Assembly: GCA_050486405.1 (NCBI GenBank)
Contig: JBJHDF010000008.1
Location: forward strand, 69,449 to 133,448
Direction: 5' to 3'
Length of the DNA stretch: 64,000 nucleotides
DNA from: JBJHDF01 sp050486405
Lineage (GTDB): Bacteria > Pseudomonadota > Gammaproteobacteria > Pseudomonadales > Cellvibrionaceae
Part shown: piece after piece, positions 41,992 through 49,718 of the stretch
Numbering within the stretch: the stretch's first letter is position 1
Layout: each line of letters begins with the position of its first letter
Notes under the pieces: generated by a model
Told to the model about the DNA's origin: nothing
The model's database searches: none
What the model saw: the letters and a program-made list of their open reading frames with translations, nothing else
Made by a program: the position numbers and the translations under genes

Positions 41992-42616
41992 TCTCTACGA
42001 CACCCTGGGCGTCCCGCCAGATGCCGACAGCAAGGAAATCAAGCGGGCCTACAAGGCTAAGGCTCAACGGTCGCACCCTGACCGTGGCGGCGACCCTGAA
42101 GAGTTCCACCAAGTCTCATTGGCCTACCAAGTGCTGTCTGACCCAGATCGGCGGGATCGCTACGACAACACTGGCGACACCGAAGATAGGGGCAGTCCAA
42201 AAGATGAAGCGGAAAAATCCTTGGCCGACCTGTTTGATCGGATTATTGATTCCGAGCACCGGGGCGATCTCATCAAAAAGGCCGAAAAGACAATCCGGCA
42301 CACGCTGGATAGCCTTCGGCGAAAACAGGAATCTGCCAAAGCGACCTTGTCGCGACTGGAAAAGCTGGCGGGCCGGGTGAAGGCCAGCGGTAAGACCAAC
42401 CTGTTCCAGTCTGTTGTGGACCAGAAAAAGGAAAGCGCAAAGGCCGACCTGAGAAGTCATCAACACAATATTTCTGTGGCCGAGGCGGCGCTGGCTTTGC
42501 TCAGGGAATACCAGGACTGCCAGCCCGAAGAGCCGCCCGAGGCCCGCTTCGACATCAACCAAATGCAGGACATACTTAGATATGGCTCCGGCATGTTTGG
42601 CACACACAGACCTTGA
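41984..42616 (+). CDS. Phage J-domain (DnaJ-like) protein, 210 aa
   Basis: Residues 1-65 are a full J domain: LYDTLGVPPDADSKEIKRAY, HPD at residues 31-33, and AYQVLSDPDRRDRYD. There is no Gly/Phe region, zinc finger or DnaJ substrate domain. The rest is a helical region (ETTRHT-like charged helices around KKAEKTIRHTLDSLRRKQES). It should stimulate host DnaK and could recruit it to phage complexes, like virus-encoded J proteins elsewhere. Confidence 0.85.
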   Translation: MNNLYDTLGVPPDADSKEIKRAYKAKAQRSHPDRGGDPEEFHQVSLAYQVLSDPDRRDRYDNTGDTEDRGSPKDEAEKSLADLFDRIIDSEHRGDLIKKAEKTIRHTLDSLRRKQESAKATLSRLEKLAGRVKASGKTNLFQSVVDQKKESAKADLRSHQHNISVAEAALALLREYQDCQPEEPPEARFDINQMQDILRYGSGMFGTHRP

Positions 42617-42628
42617 GAGACCAACGAC

Positions 42629-42901
42629 ATGAAAGCAGTATCTGAACAGTGGCCCAAGAAGCTCAGCGCGATGAAATACACAACGCGCTGGCACGTCGAC
42701 AGGACCAAAGAGTCGATCATCAACGACATCAAGGCGGGCCGGCTGCCCGGTGGGCAGGAAGCGTCTGGCGCATGGTACGTCTGGGTACACGCCGACCTGT
42801 CCCCAGCCCACGGTTACCAGGGGCCTGATTTCAGCCCGCAGCAGGGCTCTGGGACGGGTAATGCGGTGGCGGATAAGATTCTGGAGCGGAGGGTTTCCTG
42901 A
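42629..42901 (+). CDS. Small DNA-binding-like protein, possible excisionase, 90 aa
   Basis: The segment YTTRWHVDRTKESIINDIKA followed by GRLPGGQEASGAWYVWV has the helix-turn-helix-wing layout of excisionase/AlpA-like proteins, with the wing ending in an aromatic strand. Size fits Xis. It lies in the same operon as the integrase, though 4.4 kb away, and overlaps the DUF5131 gene (TGATG). Assignment tentative. Confidence 0.4.
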   Translation: MKAVSEQWPKKLSAMKYTTRWHVDRTKESIINDIKAGRLPGGQEASGAWYVWVHADLSPAHGYQGPDFSPQQGSGTGNAVADKILERRVS

Positions 42902-43896
42902 TGGCGCAGAACAGCGAGATCGAATGGTGTGACCATACGTTTTCACCATGGCACGGATGCACCAAGGTCGGCCCGGGCTGCGACCACTGCTATGCCGAGA
43001 GCATGAATAATCGGTTCAAGGGCGGCAACTGGGGACCCGGTGCGCCACGGCGTCGGACCAGCGAAGCGAACTGGAAGCTGCCGCTGCGTTGGAACAAGAT
43101 CGCGAAGTTGGGGCGTTTTGTTGAGTGCGACGTATGCGGCTTGCGGGAAATACGAAAGCGGGATGACGCTCTGCCGCCCGGTGGTCTGGCCTGTTGCTCA
43201 AACCCTGATTGTACGGCGCTGCCGGAATCGGAAAGTTTTTCTGTGCGCCCCCGGGTGTTCTGCGCCAGCATGGCTGACGTGTTTGACAATGAAGTGAACC
43301 CGTCCTGGCGGGCTGACCTCTTCCGGCTGATCAACGCCACACCGAACCTGGACTGGCTGATATTAACGAAGCGCATCGGTAACGCCGTTCAGATGATTAA
43401 CCAGGCGCTGAATGATGGCCACCTGCGCACGTCCGGCTCTATGCCCTGGCCCTGGTCCCACGTCTGGCTGGGCGCCACAGTGGTCAACCAGGAAGAAGCC
43501 GACCGCGATATTCCGAAACTGCTGGAAGTCCCTGCGGCAGTGCGCTTCCTGAGCATGGAGCCGCTTCTGGGGCCGGTGGATTTAACCGAATGGCTATATC
43601 GTGGTGACCACGGCCTCGCGGATCAAGACCCTTTGGCCGCCGCGATGCTTGGCATGGGAGTGGAGAGCGGGAACGCCTGGGTGCGCCCTGGTATTGACTG
43701 GGTAATTACTGGTGGAGAATCCGGCCCCGGCGCCAGGCCAATGCATCCTGATTGGGTACGCAGCATCCGTGACCAATGCCAAGCGGCTGGCGTGCCGTTT
43801 TTCATGAAGCAGATCACGAACGACAAGGGGCAAAAAATCCCGATGGATCAATGGTCGCAGGATCTGCGAATTCAGGAGTATCCCAATGGGCTTTAG
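42901..43896 (+). CDS. Phage Gp37/Gp68 family protein (DUF5131), 331 aa
   Basis: Recognised from IEWCDHTFSPWHGCTKVGPG, the following CDHCYAE, FSVRPRVFCASMADVFDNEV, WLILTKRIGNA, HVWLGATVVNQEEAD, FLSMEPLLGPVDL, and WVITGGESGPGARPM. The CxxxxxxCxxC cluster suggests radical-SAM-like chemistry. An extra four-Cys insert (CDVCGLREIRK and CCSNPDC) may bind zinc. Its substrate in phages is unknown; a nucleoside-modifying role has been supposed. Overlaps the HNH gene by 11 nt. Confidence 0.85.
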   Translation: MAQNSEIEWCDHTFSPWHGCTKVGPGCDHCYAESMNNRFKGGNWGPGAPRRRTSEANWKLPLRWNKIAKLGRFVECDVCGLREIRKRDDALPPGGLACCSNPDCTALPESESFSVRPRVFCASMADVFDNEVNPSWRADLFRLINATPNLDWLILTKRIGNAVQMINQALNDGHLRTSGSMPWPWSHVWLGATVVNQEEADRDIPKLLEVPAAVRFLSMEPLLGPVDLTEWLYRGDHGLADQDPLAAAMLGMGVESGNAWVRPGIDWVITGGESGPGARPMHPDWVRSIRDQCQAAGVPFFMKQITNDKGQKIPMDQWSQDLRIQEYPNGL

Positions 43897-44359
43897 AGGC
43901 ACGCAATACAGCAAGAGCGCATATTACCGGCGCCTCAAAAAAGCGAAGGCACTCGGCTGCTCTATCGACGAGGTTCCAGATGGCCGCGGCAAGAACAAAA
44001 AGCCGTCTGGTCCAGATCATTACCGTTGGAACAATGGCCGCATCATATCCAGCGAAGGGTACGCGAAAGTCCGAGTTGGCAAGGATCATCCGCTTGCCGA
44101 CCCGAATGGCTACGCCTACGAGCACCTTCTTGTTTGGGTCTCGGCTGGAAAGCCCAGGCCCAGCAAAGACCAGATCCTGCATCATCGGAACGAGAGCAAG
44201 CAGGACAATCGCATCGACAATCTGCGCCTGATGAACAGGGGCGTCCACAACGCCCATCACAACGCCGAGCGTGGACGCGACGCCCAGGGACGGTTTATGC
44301 CCGCCGGCCGCACCCTGGACGGCAGAACTTGGGACGAATTTCCGGAGCCAAGACCATGA
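43886..44359 (+). CDS. HNH endonuclease, 157 aa
   Basis: The HNH core is AYEHLLVWVSAGKPRP followed by ILHHRNESKQDNRIDNLRLM and NRGVHNAHHN, with the paired His and Asn expected for this family. The N-terminus is a basic DNA-binding helix (SKSAYYRRLKKAKALG). Free-standing genes of this kind are usually homing endonucleases inserted in phage operons. It overlaps DUF5131 upstream and the ASCH gene downstream. Confidence 0.75.
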   Translation: MGFRGTQYSKSAYYRRLKKAKALGCSIDEVPDGRGKNKKPSGPDHYRWNNGRIISSEGYAKVRVGKDHPLADPNGYAYEHLLVWVSAGKPRPSKDQILHHRNESKQDNRIDNLRLMNRGVHNAHHNAERGRDAQGRFMPAGRTLDGRTWDEFPEPRP

Positions 44360-44730
44360 AAGCACTCTCTATCAGACAGCCCTGGGCCTGGCTCATTGTC
44401 AACGGCCACAAGGACATCGAGAACCGAAGCTGGCCAACCCGGTATCGCGGAGAGTTTCTTGTCCATGCCGGCAAGGGCTGCACCCAGCGTGAGTATTACG
44501 AGGCGCGGGAGTTTGCTGCCAGTTTGAATGTGTGGATGCCGGAACTGGAAGACTTGCCACGGGGCGGCATCGTCGGCAAGGCCAACATTGTCGGGTGCGT
44601 GGAATCCAGTAGTTCCCCGTGGTTTTTTGGTGATTATGGGTTTCAGCTGACCAACGCTGAACCGCTGGATTTCGTTTCCTGCAAGGGCCGGTTGGGATTT
44701 TTTAACGTAAACATCGAGGCCAATCAATGA
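44356..44730 (+). CDS. ASCH-domain protein, 124 aa
   Basis: ATG 44356 overlaps the HNH stop; the longer upstream frame is a shadow. The ASCH pattern is clear: ALSIRQPWAWLIVNGHKDIE, NRSWPTRYRGEFLVHAGKG, and GGIVGKANIVGCVE. ASCH folds are PUA-related and bind modified nucleic acid or hydrolyse modified nucleosides. Together with the methyltransferase and DUF5131 it suggests base modification. Confidence 0.8.
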   Translation: MKALSIRQPWAWLIVNGHKDIENRSWPTRYRGEFLVHAGKGCTQREYYEAREFAASLNVWMPELEDLPRGGIVGKANIVGCVESSSSPWFFGDYGFQLTNAEPLDFVSCKGRLGFFNVNIEANQ

Positions 44731-45107
44731 GCCACGAAGAGCTAAAAAAACTGGAAACAGAGGCGGACAAACTTGAAAGACAAGGCCGGACATTTTCCAA
44801 TGGTGCCGAACATTGGGCTGAAAAGCGAAAGTCTGGAAAGAAGCTACATAGTATTATATGTGATTTGGTCTGGTATCACGGTCAGCGTGGAACCAAACTG
44901 GACGATTCCGAAGAAGGCGCAATATTTATTGCTGAGCTTGAAAATATAAAGCACGACTTGCTCCGCATCGTGGAGATGAAGCTGGCTGCAAAAGCCAGAG
45001 ATTACAAGACGCAAGCCAAGGCAAAACGAGCAATTATTGATGCTGCTGTTTTGCCGTTCGTTGATCCGGTTTTACCACCTAACGTAGACATCGAGGATAA
45101 ACCATGA
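44727..45107 (+). CDS. Hypothetical phage protein, 126 aa
   Basis: It starts MSHEELKKLETEADKLERQG at an ATGA overlap. A helical charged protein with C-terminal DPVLPPNVDIEDKP. Codon use looks more A/T-rich than its neighbours. No family recognised. Confidence 0.45.
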   Translation: MSHEELKKLETEADKLERQGRTFSNGAEHWAEKRKSGKKLHSIICDLVWYHGQRGTKLDDSEEGAIFIAELENIKHDLLRIVEMKLAAKARDYKTQAKAKRAIIDAAVLPFVDPVLPPNVDIEDKP

Positions 45108-45481
45108 GAATAGAAGACCTAATACAGAAAGTTTCCGACAGGCCAGAACAAGAAGTCAGCCGGGAGCAAAGGGCCGGAATCGCCGGGACGCTCAAGGAAG
45201 CTCATCAATCAATGGAGGTTGAGCACAAGTTTGAAGTTGGCGATCTGGTGCAGTTCAAACCGAGAATGGCCATCAAAAAGATGCACGGAGGTGTTGCCAT
45301 AGTTCGGCGCGTTCTGGATGAACCCATTGTGAGTGACGAACAAGGTTCTGGAACGCCGTATTTCCGGGAACCATTAGATATAATTTTGGGGCTACTGGAC
45401 AAATCCGGTGATTTCTTAGAGTACCACATGGACTCTCGCAGGCTTGAGCCTTACACCGGGCCTATGCCGGAAGAAATCTAG
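45104..45481 (+). CDS. Hypothetical protein with SH3-like segment, 125 aa
   Basis: ATGA overlap start (MRIEDLIQKVSDRPEQEVSR). Residues ~42-110 (KFEVGDLVQFKPRMAIKKMH through EYHMDSRRLEPY) resemble small SH3-like barrels that open with a GDLVQFK strand. Function unknown. Confidence 0.45.
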   Translation: MRIEDLIQKVSDRPEQEVSREQRAGIAGTLKEAHQSMEVEHKFEVGDLVQFKPRMAIKKMHGGVAIVRRVLDEPIVSDEQGSGTPYFREPLDIILGLLDKSGDFLEYHMDSRRLEPYTGPMPEEI

Positions 45482-45491
45482 CGAGGAATAA

Positions 45492-45707
45492 ATGAAATCT
45501 TTCCTTTCTCACAGATCACGCCGCTGGGGCTATGACGGATGGGCGCTACGCATTAGGGGCGCCCTCCAGCCGCTGGACTGGACCGTCAGCACCACCAGGG
45601 CCGAGGTTCGGCAGTTACGGCGGGAGCGTGGCGATATATTTCTGACGCATGCCGAGATCGTGAAGGTGAAGGTTTCTGTGGAGGTTGTCGAAAGTGATGC
45701 AAGTTAA
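45492..45707 (+). CDS. Small basic hypothetical protein, 71 aa
   Basis: It starts MKSFLSHRSRRWGYDGWALR with GAGGAAT upstream. Beta-rich, ten Arg, no family recognised. Its 3' end overlaps the DUF1643 start by 11 nt. Confidence 0.4.
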   Translation: MKSFLSHRSRRWGYDGWALRIRGALQPLDWTVSTTRAEVRQLRRERGDIFLTHAEIVKVKVSVEVVESDAS

Positions 45708-46254
45708 CCCCATAAAGCCAGAAATAGAACGCTCTGCCGCTATCAGTCGTTGCGGTAACTACCGGTGGACCCTGCACCGTAAGTGGGGCGACGGTTACCG
45801 CGTGTGCTGGATCATGCTAAACCCAAGCACGGCAGACGCAGAACGCGATGATCCGACACTTCGCCGGTGCATTCATTTCAGCAAGGCATGGGGTTACGGA
45901 AGCCTAATAGTGGTGAATCTGTATCCATTTCGGTCATCCAGCCCGGAGGAATGCCGGCGCTGGGCCGGCTGGGAGGGCAGCCGGGATTGGTATATCCGGG
46001 ACGCTATACATTTCCAGAATCTGCCCGTGGTGGTCGAGGCTGCAAAGCAGTGCCAGATGGTCGTCGCAGGATGGGGCGCGGCCGCGTGGGTAATGGATTT
46101 TGCTACCCACCTTTGCGCGGAGGTAATGGAGGGGACCGGCCACCCCATCTATTGCCTTGGCACCACGAAATCGGGCGCCCCGCTGCATCCAATGGCCCGG
46201 GGCCGAAACCGGGTGCCGGATGATCAACAGCCTATTTTGTGGAGACAACCATGA
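45697..46254 (+). CDS. DUF1643 family protein, 185 aa
   Basis: ATG 45697 (MQVNPIKPEIERSAAISRCG). DUF1643 hallmarks are visible: WRL-like strand YRWTLHRKWGDGYRVCWIML, then NPSTADAERDDPTLRRCI, GSLIVVNLYPFRSS, VVAGWGAAA and a C-terminal LGTTKSGAPLHPM. The family is common in phages and plasmids, and its fold suggests a nucleic-acid enzyme or glycosylase relative, but the function is unproven. Confidence 0.8.
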   Translation: MQVNPIKPEIERSAAISRCGNYRWTLHRKWGDGYRVCWIMLNPSTADAERDDPTLRRCIHFSKAWGYGSLIVVNLYPFRSSSPEECRRWAGWEGSRDWYIRDAIHFQNLPVVVEAAKQCQMVVAGWGAAAWVMDFATHLCAEVMEGTGHPIYCLGTTKSGAPLHPMARGRNRVPDDQQPILWRQP

Positions 46255-47030
46255 CTGATAAAATCACAACAACCCAAGCAATAACGGCGCTCGAAAATAT
46301 GTACTCTAGCATGGCAGAGATCGAGCCAACTGGAGCGTACCGTGTTCTGTGCCAGTTCATTGAGCAATCCCAGCAGGCTCAGGGAGAACCTGTAGCCGCG
46401 CAGCAAAGATTCCGACACCCACAAAAGACCGCGCCAGACTGGTCAATATGGCAACCAGCTGAAGTCGATAAAACACGCCCAAGCTGGGAAGTCGATTCGC
46501 AAGGCTATGAGGTTGAATATCGGCTTCTCTACACGTCGGCCCCCGCAGCGGTGCCGGAATCCGTAAACCCCGCAGTTATGGTGTACGCTTACGCCATGCA
46601 GTACAAGCTGGACAAGAACAAGCACAAGGACGGCCCCGGTTGGCCCCGTCACCCTGACGGCAGCCGGAGTGGGTGGGCCGATTGTTCAATCGCATTCTTA
46701 ACCGACAAGCTGGATGAGGAAGTGCAGGAACTGCTTGATGCGCTGTTTATCGGTGATAAGGAAGCCATACGAAACGAAGCCGCCGATGTGGGCAATATCG
46801 CCATGATGATGGCGGATGTTTCTGGAGCACTCGCTGCTACCCCACAGCCAGCTACCTCAGCGGTGCCTGATTGGGAAAGAGAGGCCAAGCGCGCATTTTG
46901 GGCTGGGCTTGAAATCGGCGAAAACTTGGCTGGCTTTGTGATACATATTGCCCCGAGATGGGAGGAATATATTAAAAAGCGAAAGTCAGAACTAGCTATT
47001 CCGACCACCCAGAAAGCGAGGAGTGAATGA
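46251..47030 (+). CDS. MazG-like NTP pyrophosphohydrolase domain protein, 259 aa
   Basis: ATG 46251 overlaps the DUF1643 stop. Residues ~140-195 contain FLTDKLDEEVQELLDAL and AIRNEAADVGNIAMMM, the EExxE...ExxD metal site of the MazG/all-alpha NTP-PPase fold. The N-terminal ~100 residues and C-terminal ~60 are variable phage sequence. It could clear non-canonical nucleotides or lower alarmone levels during infection. Confidence 0.65.
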   Translation: MTDKITTTQAITALENMYSSMAEIEPTGAYRVLCQFIEQSQQAQGEPVAAQQRFRHPQKTAPDWSIWQPAEVDKTRPSWEVDSQGYEVEYRLLYTSAPAAVPESVNPAVMVYAYAMQYKLDKNKHKDGPGWPRHPDGSRSGWADCSIAFLTDKLDEEVQELLDALFIGDKEAIRNEAADVGNIAMMMADVSGALAATPQPATSAVPDWEREAKRAFWAGLEIGENLAGFVIHIAPRWEEYIKKRKSELAIPTTQKARSE

Positions 47031-47302
47031 TGCAAGCAATAATTGAAGTCTTTCGGATGGAGGGGGTATCCACAAGCACCCGAATCAAGATCATCAAGCA
47101 GCTCGGGAAATCTATTAACAATCAAATGGGAATGAATTGCACTGAAGGTCTGGTCTATGAGCTTGTTTTAGCCCTTGACCCAGAAGAGGAAAACCGCCAG
47201 CTTCGCCGCTGCCTGGAGCAATTTTTGTTTCTTGAGGACGGCATGGACGAGAGCACCAGGCCTGAAGTGGTTGCGGCGGCCTTAGATGCGCTGGGAAAAT
47301 GA
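47027..47302 (+). CDS. Hypothetical phage protein, 91 aa
   Basis: It starts MMQAIIEVFRMEGVSTSTRI, overlapping the previous stop. Helical, acidic C-terminus, no family recognised. It is the last gene before the integrase. Confidence 0.4.
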   Translation: MMQAIIEVFRMEGVSTSTRIKIIKQLGKSINNQMGMNCTEGLVYELVLALDPEEENRQLRRCLEQFLFLEDGMDESTRPEVVAAALDALGK

Positions 47303-47332
47303 AATCCAGGCTCAGATAAATAGGAGCAACTA

Positions 47333-48562
47333 TTGACCCCCAGAAACCGAAGCACACAAAACTCCCGCCTCACCGGCACCAACATCAAGGTCGTAGCCAG
47401 GGGCAGTCGGCGGTATTACTACTACACCATGCCAGACGGCACCCTGGAGGCACTGGTGCACGACGATGAAGCCGCCAGCATCGAGGCCGCCCACGCCCTG
47501 AACAGGGCGCTGCGCCCCAGTGGGCAGGTGGTGGAGCGTATTCTTGCCCAGCCGCCGCGCCCCACCGTCCGCAATCCGCCCTTCGTGGAGGTTCTGGATC
47601 GCTTTGAGGCGGAATGGCTGGAGCCCCGGGGTTACAGTGACAAGTCCCTCCAGGGACGCCGGTGGCGCTTGGAGCAGTACCGCCGGCAGTGGCCCCACGC
47701 CCGGGTAGGGGATCTGGACACCTTCGCTGTAGCCCAGTTCCTGCGCACCTTGGCCCCAGAGTCAGCCCGCCAGAGCCGGATTCTGCTGGAGCAGGTGTTC
47801 AAATACGCCGCCAGCGAAGGCTACGCCACACAGCGGCCGATGGTGGACATCGAGCGGCCCAGGGCCGCCAGGCGCCGCCGTGCGCGGCACACATGGGATG
47901 GATACCGGGCAATCTACGAGGCCTCGCCCTGGTGGCTCAAGAACGCCCAGGACGCCGCCCTGTACTCCCTGCAGCGCCGCGGTGACCTGGTGGCCATACG
48001 CCTGGACAGCGATGTGGACCTGAAGGCCCGCACCGTCCGCATCCTGCAGCAGAAGACCCGGAACTACGACGCCCCGGTGTTCATCGACATTGCCATGGGC
48101 GACGAGCTACACCAGGCGGTCATGGCCAGCGCCTGGAGTGGCATCAACTGCCCCTACCTGATCCACCACCGGCCAACGCGAATCACGAAGCAATCCAGGG
48201 ACACAAAGCCCCACCCGTTTGCCGTACTGCCGGAGTACCTGACCCGGTCCTACTCCGAAGTCAGGGACAGGGTCGGGGTTTATGATCACCTGCCCAAGAT
48301 TGAGCGGCCGGGTTTTCATTCCATCCGCGCACTGGGCATCTGGCTCTACCACAAGGCCGGCTACCCAGACGAGTACATCATGGCCCTGGCCGGACACGCC
48401 AGCGAGAAGATGAAGGCCCGGTATGTGGAAGGCCATGAGAAGCCGGTACCGGTGCGCGTACAGGCTGACCTGTCGCTGAGCTCCGTGGACCTGAAGGACG
48501 TTGACTGGGAAACTGACCTGTCCAGGCCGCTGAAGGCGCTGGCGGATTCAGCAGAGGCGTAG
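47333..48562 (+). CDS. int: Tyrosine integrase, 409 aa
   Basis: The start is TTG 47333 with AGGAG seven bases upstream. N-terminal arm-binding region and core-binding domain (~85-170) precede the catalytic domain: Arg215 in LQRRGDLVAIRL, Lys241 in QQKTRN, His329/Arg332 in FHSIRALG, His355 in LAGHASEKMK and the nucleophile Tyr364 in ARYVEG. All five are present, so it should be active. It lies ~300 bp from tRNA-Pro, the attachment target. Confidence 0.93.
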   Translation: MTPRNRSTQNSRLTGTNIKVVARGSRRYYYYTMPDGTLEALVHDDEAASIEAAHALNRALRPSGQVVERILAQPPRPTVRNPPFVEVLDRFEAEWLEPRGYSDKSLQGRRWRLEQYRRQWPHARVGDLDTFAVAQFLRTLAPESARQSRILLEQVFKYAASEGYATQRPMVDIERPRAARRRRARHTWDGYRAIYEASPWWLKNAQDAALYSLQRRGDLVAIRLDSDVDLKARTVRILQQKTRNYDAPVFIDIAMGDELHQAVMASAWSGINCPYLIHHRPTRITKQSRDTKPHPFAVLPEYLTRSYSEVRDRVGVYDHLPKIERPGFHSIRALGIWLYHKAGYPDEYIMALAGHASEKMKARYVEGHEKPVPVRVQADLSLSSVDLKDVDWETDLSRPLKALADSAEA

Positions 48563-48565
48563 ATC

Positions 48566-48748
48566 ATGGCTGGGTATGCGAACGCAAAGATTCACACAAG
48601 AACCCTGGCAAAATCACCTCCGCGCAGCAGGCGGCGGTGTCATTGCGGGTGCGGAAAACGCGCAACGCATGTTGGTGCCTGCAACGGAATAGCATTGACC
48701 ATGGGCTGTGAATTGAGTGTGCGCCGATGGGTAAAGCGTTACCGCTGA
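48566..48748 (+). CDS. Small Cys-rich basic protein after int, 60 aa
   Basis: It starts MAGYANAKIHTRTLAKSPPR three bases after int. CHCGCGKRATHVGACNGIAL carries four Cys and a His, a possible zinc knuckle, and the end (SVRRWVKRYR) is basic. It may help bind DNA during integration or excision; no experiment is known to me. Followed by a hairpin. Confidence 0.5.
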   Translation: MAGYANAKIHTRTLAKSPPRSRRRCHCGCGKRATHVGACNGIALTMGCELSVRRWVKRYR

Positions 48749-48753
48749 AAGCA

Positions 48754-48778
48754 GGGGCCTGTTAATTTTTCAGGCCCC
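48754..48778. other. 8-bp perfect hairpin between int operon and tRNA
   Basis: GGGGCCTG, nine-base loop, CAGGCCCC, with no T tract on either strand. It may stabilise the 3' end of the integrase transcript or be part of the attachment region. Confidence 0.5.
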
Positions 48779-48863
48779 GGGCGACAATGATTTGGAAAAA
48801 ATACGGAAATCATAAGGAAAATGATTCTGACGACTTGAAAAAAGCCAACAAAATCAAAGGGTT

Positions 48864-48940
48864 TGGTCGGAGCGGCGGGATTTGAACCCACGACCACTAC
48901 ACCCCCAGTGTAGTGCGCTACCAGGCTGCGCTACGCTCCG
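48864..48940 (-). tRNA. tRNA-Pro (anticodon GGG), phage attachment site
   Basis: The minus strand gives a 77-nt cloverleaf from CGGAGCGTAGCGCAG to CCGCTCCGACCA, with anticodon stem CTACA/TGTAG around loop CTGGGGG, TTCAAAT arm and encoded CCA. Acceptor pairs CGGAGCG/CGCTCCG are complete. The prophage joins at its 3' end, so the gene stays intact and the duplicated 3' part should be found at the far prophage end. Confidence 0.95.
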
Positions 48941-49034
48941 AAAGACCCCCGCCCGCGCCTAAAGATGCTGGCCGAGCCAAGGGACCGGCATAATACCGCA
49001 ATTCCGGGATTTTGCAACAGTGGGGGGCGGCCAT

Positions 49035-49394
49035 TCAGCGGCGGCTGAGCACTTCCAGCAGTTGTTCCAGTTCATCAATCACTTCGCTGAGCAACTGGCG
49101 GAACTCAGTGGCGGGCAGGACCTCGCCCTCGCCATCCATCTGCTGGCGGGCGCCACCAATGGTAAAGCCCTGATCGTAAAGCAGTGAGCGGATCTGGCGG
49201 ATGGTCAGTACATCCTGGCGCTGATAGTAGCGGCGGTTACCCCGGCGCTTGATCGGCTTGAGTTGGGGGAACTCCTGCTCCCAGTAACGCAGCACATGGG
49301 GTTTGACCGCGCAGAGCTCGCTGACCTCGCCAATGGTGAAGTAACGCTTGCCGGGGATGACCGGTAGTTCGTCGTTATTGCCTGGTTCCAGCAT
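49035..49394 (-). CDS. MerR-family transcriptional regulator, 119 aa
   Basis: The winged helix-turn-helix is at ~18-65 (YFTIGEVSELCAVKPHVLRY, WEQEFPQL, NRRYYQRQDV), and a short dimer helix follows. There is no long effector domain. It is coupled to ihfA (ATG 5 bases after the stop), the arrangement conserved in Pseudomonas-type genomes, where the target is not defined. Confidence 0.9.
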   Translation of the reverse strand: MLEPGNNDELPVIPGKRYFTIGEVSELCAVKPHVLRYWEQEFPQLKPIKRRGNRRYYQRQDVLTIRQIRSLLYDQGFTIGGARQQMDGEGEVLPATEFRQLLSEVIDELEQLLEVLSRR

Positions 49395-49396
49395 GG

Positions 49397-49705
49397 CTAG
49401 CGATTCGCTCCTGAATAGGCTTCCACCCTGGCCTTGAGCTTCTGGCCGGGTCTAAAGGTGACCACGCGACGCGCGCTGATGGGAATTTCTTCCCCGGTCT
49501 TTGGGTTGCGCCCCGGTCGTTGATTCTTGTCGCGCAGGTCAAAATTGCCAAATCCGGACAATTTGACCTGCTCGTTGTTTTCCAGAGAGCGTCGAATCTC
49601 CTCAAAGAACTGCTCCACCAGCTCCTTGGCTTCGCGCTTATTCAGCCCCAGCTCCTCATAGAGCTTTTCCGCCAAATCAGCTTTTGTCAGAGCCTTTTCT
49701 GGCAT
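49397..49705 (-). CDS. ihfA: Integration host factor alpha subunit, 102 aa
   Basis: A DNABII protein: ALTKADLAEKLYEELGLNKR, VEQFFEEIRRSL, the GFGNFDLRDKNQRPGRNPKT arm with the intercalating Pro, and ARRVVTFRPGQKLKARVE. It pairs with IhfB to bend DNA. Located after pheT as in enterics and pseudomonads. Also the host factor that phage integrases usually need. Confidence 0.95.
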   Translation of the reverse strand: MPEKALTKADLAEKLYEELGLNKREAKELVEQFFEEIRRSLENNEQVKLSGFGNFDLRDKNQRPGRNPKTGEEIPISARRVVTFRPGQKLKARVEAYSGANR

Positions 49706-49718
49706 TCAATCCGCCTTG

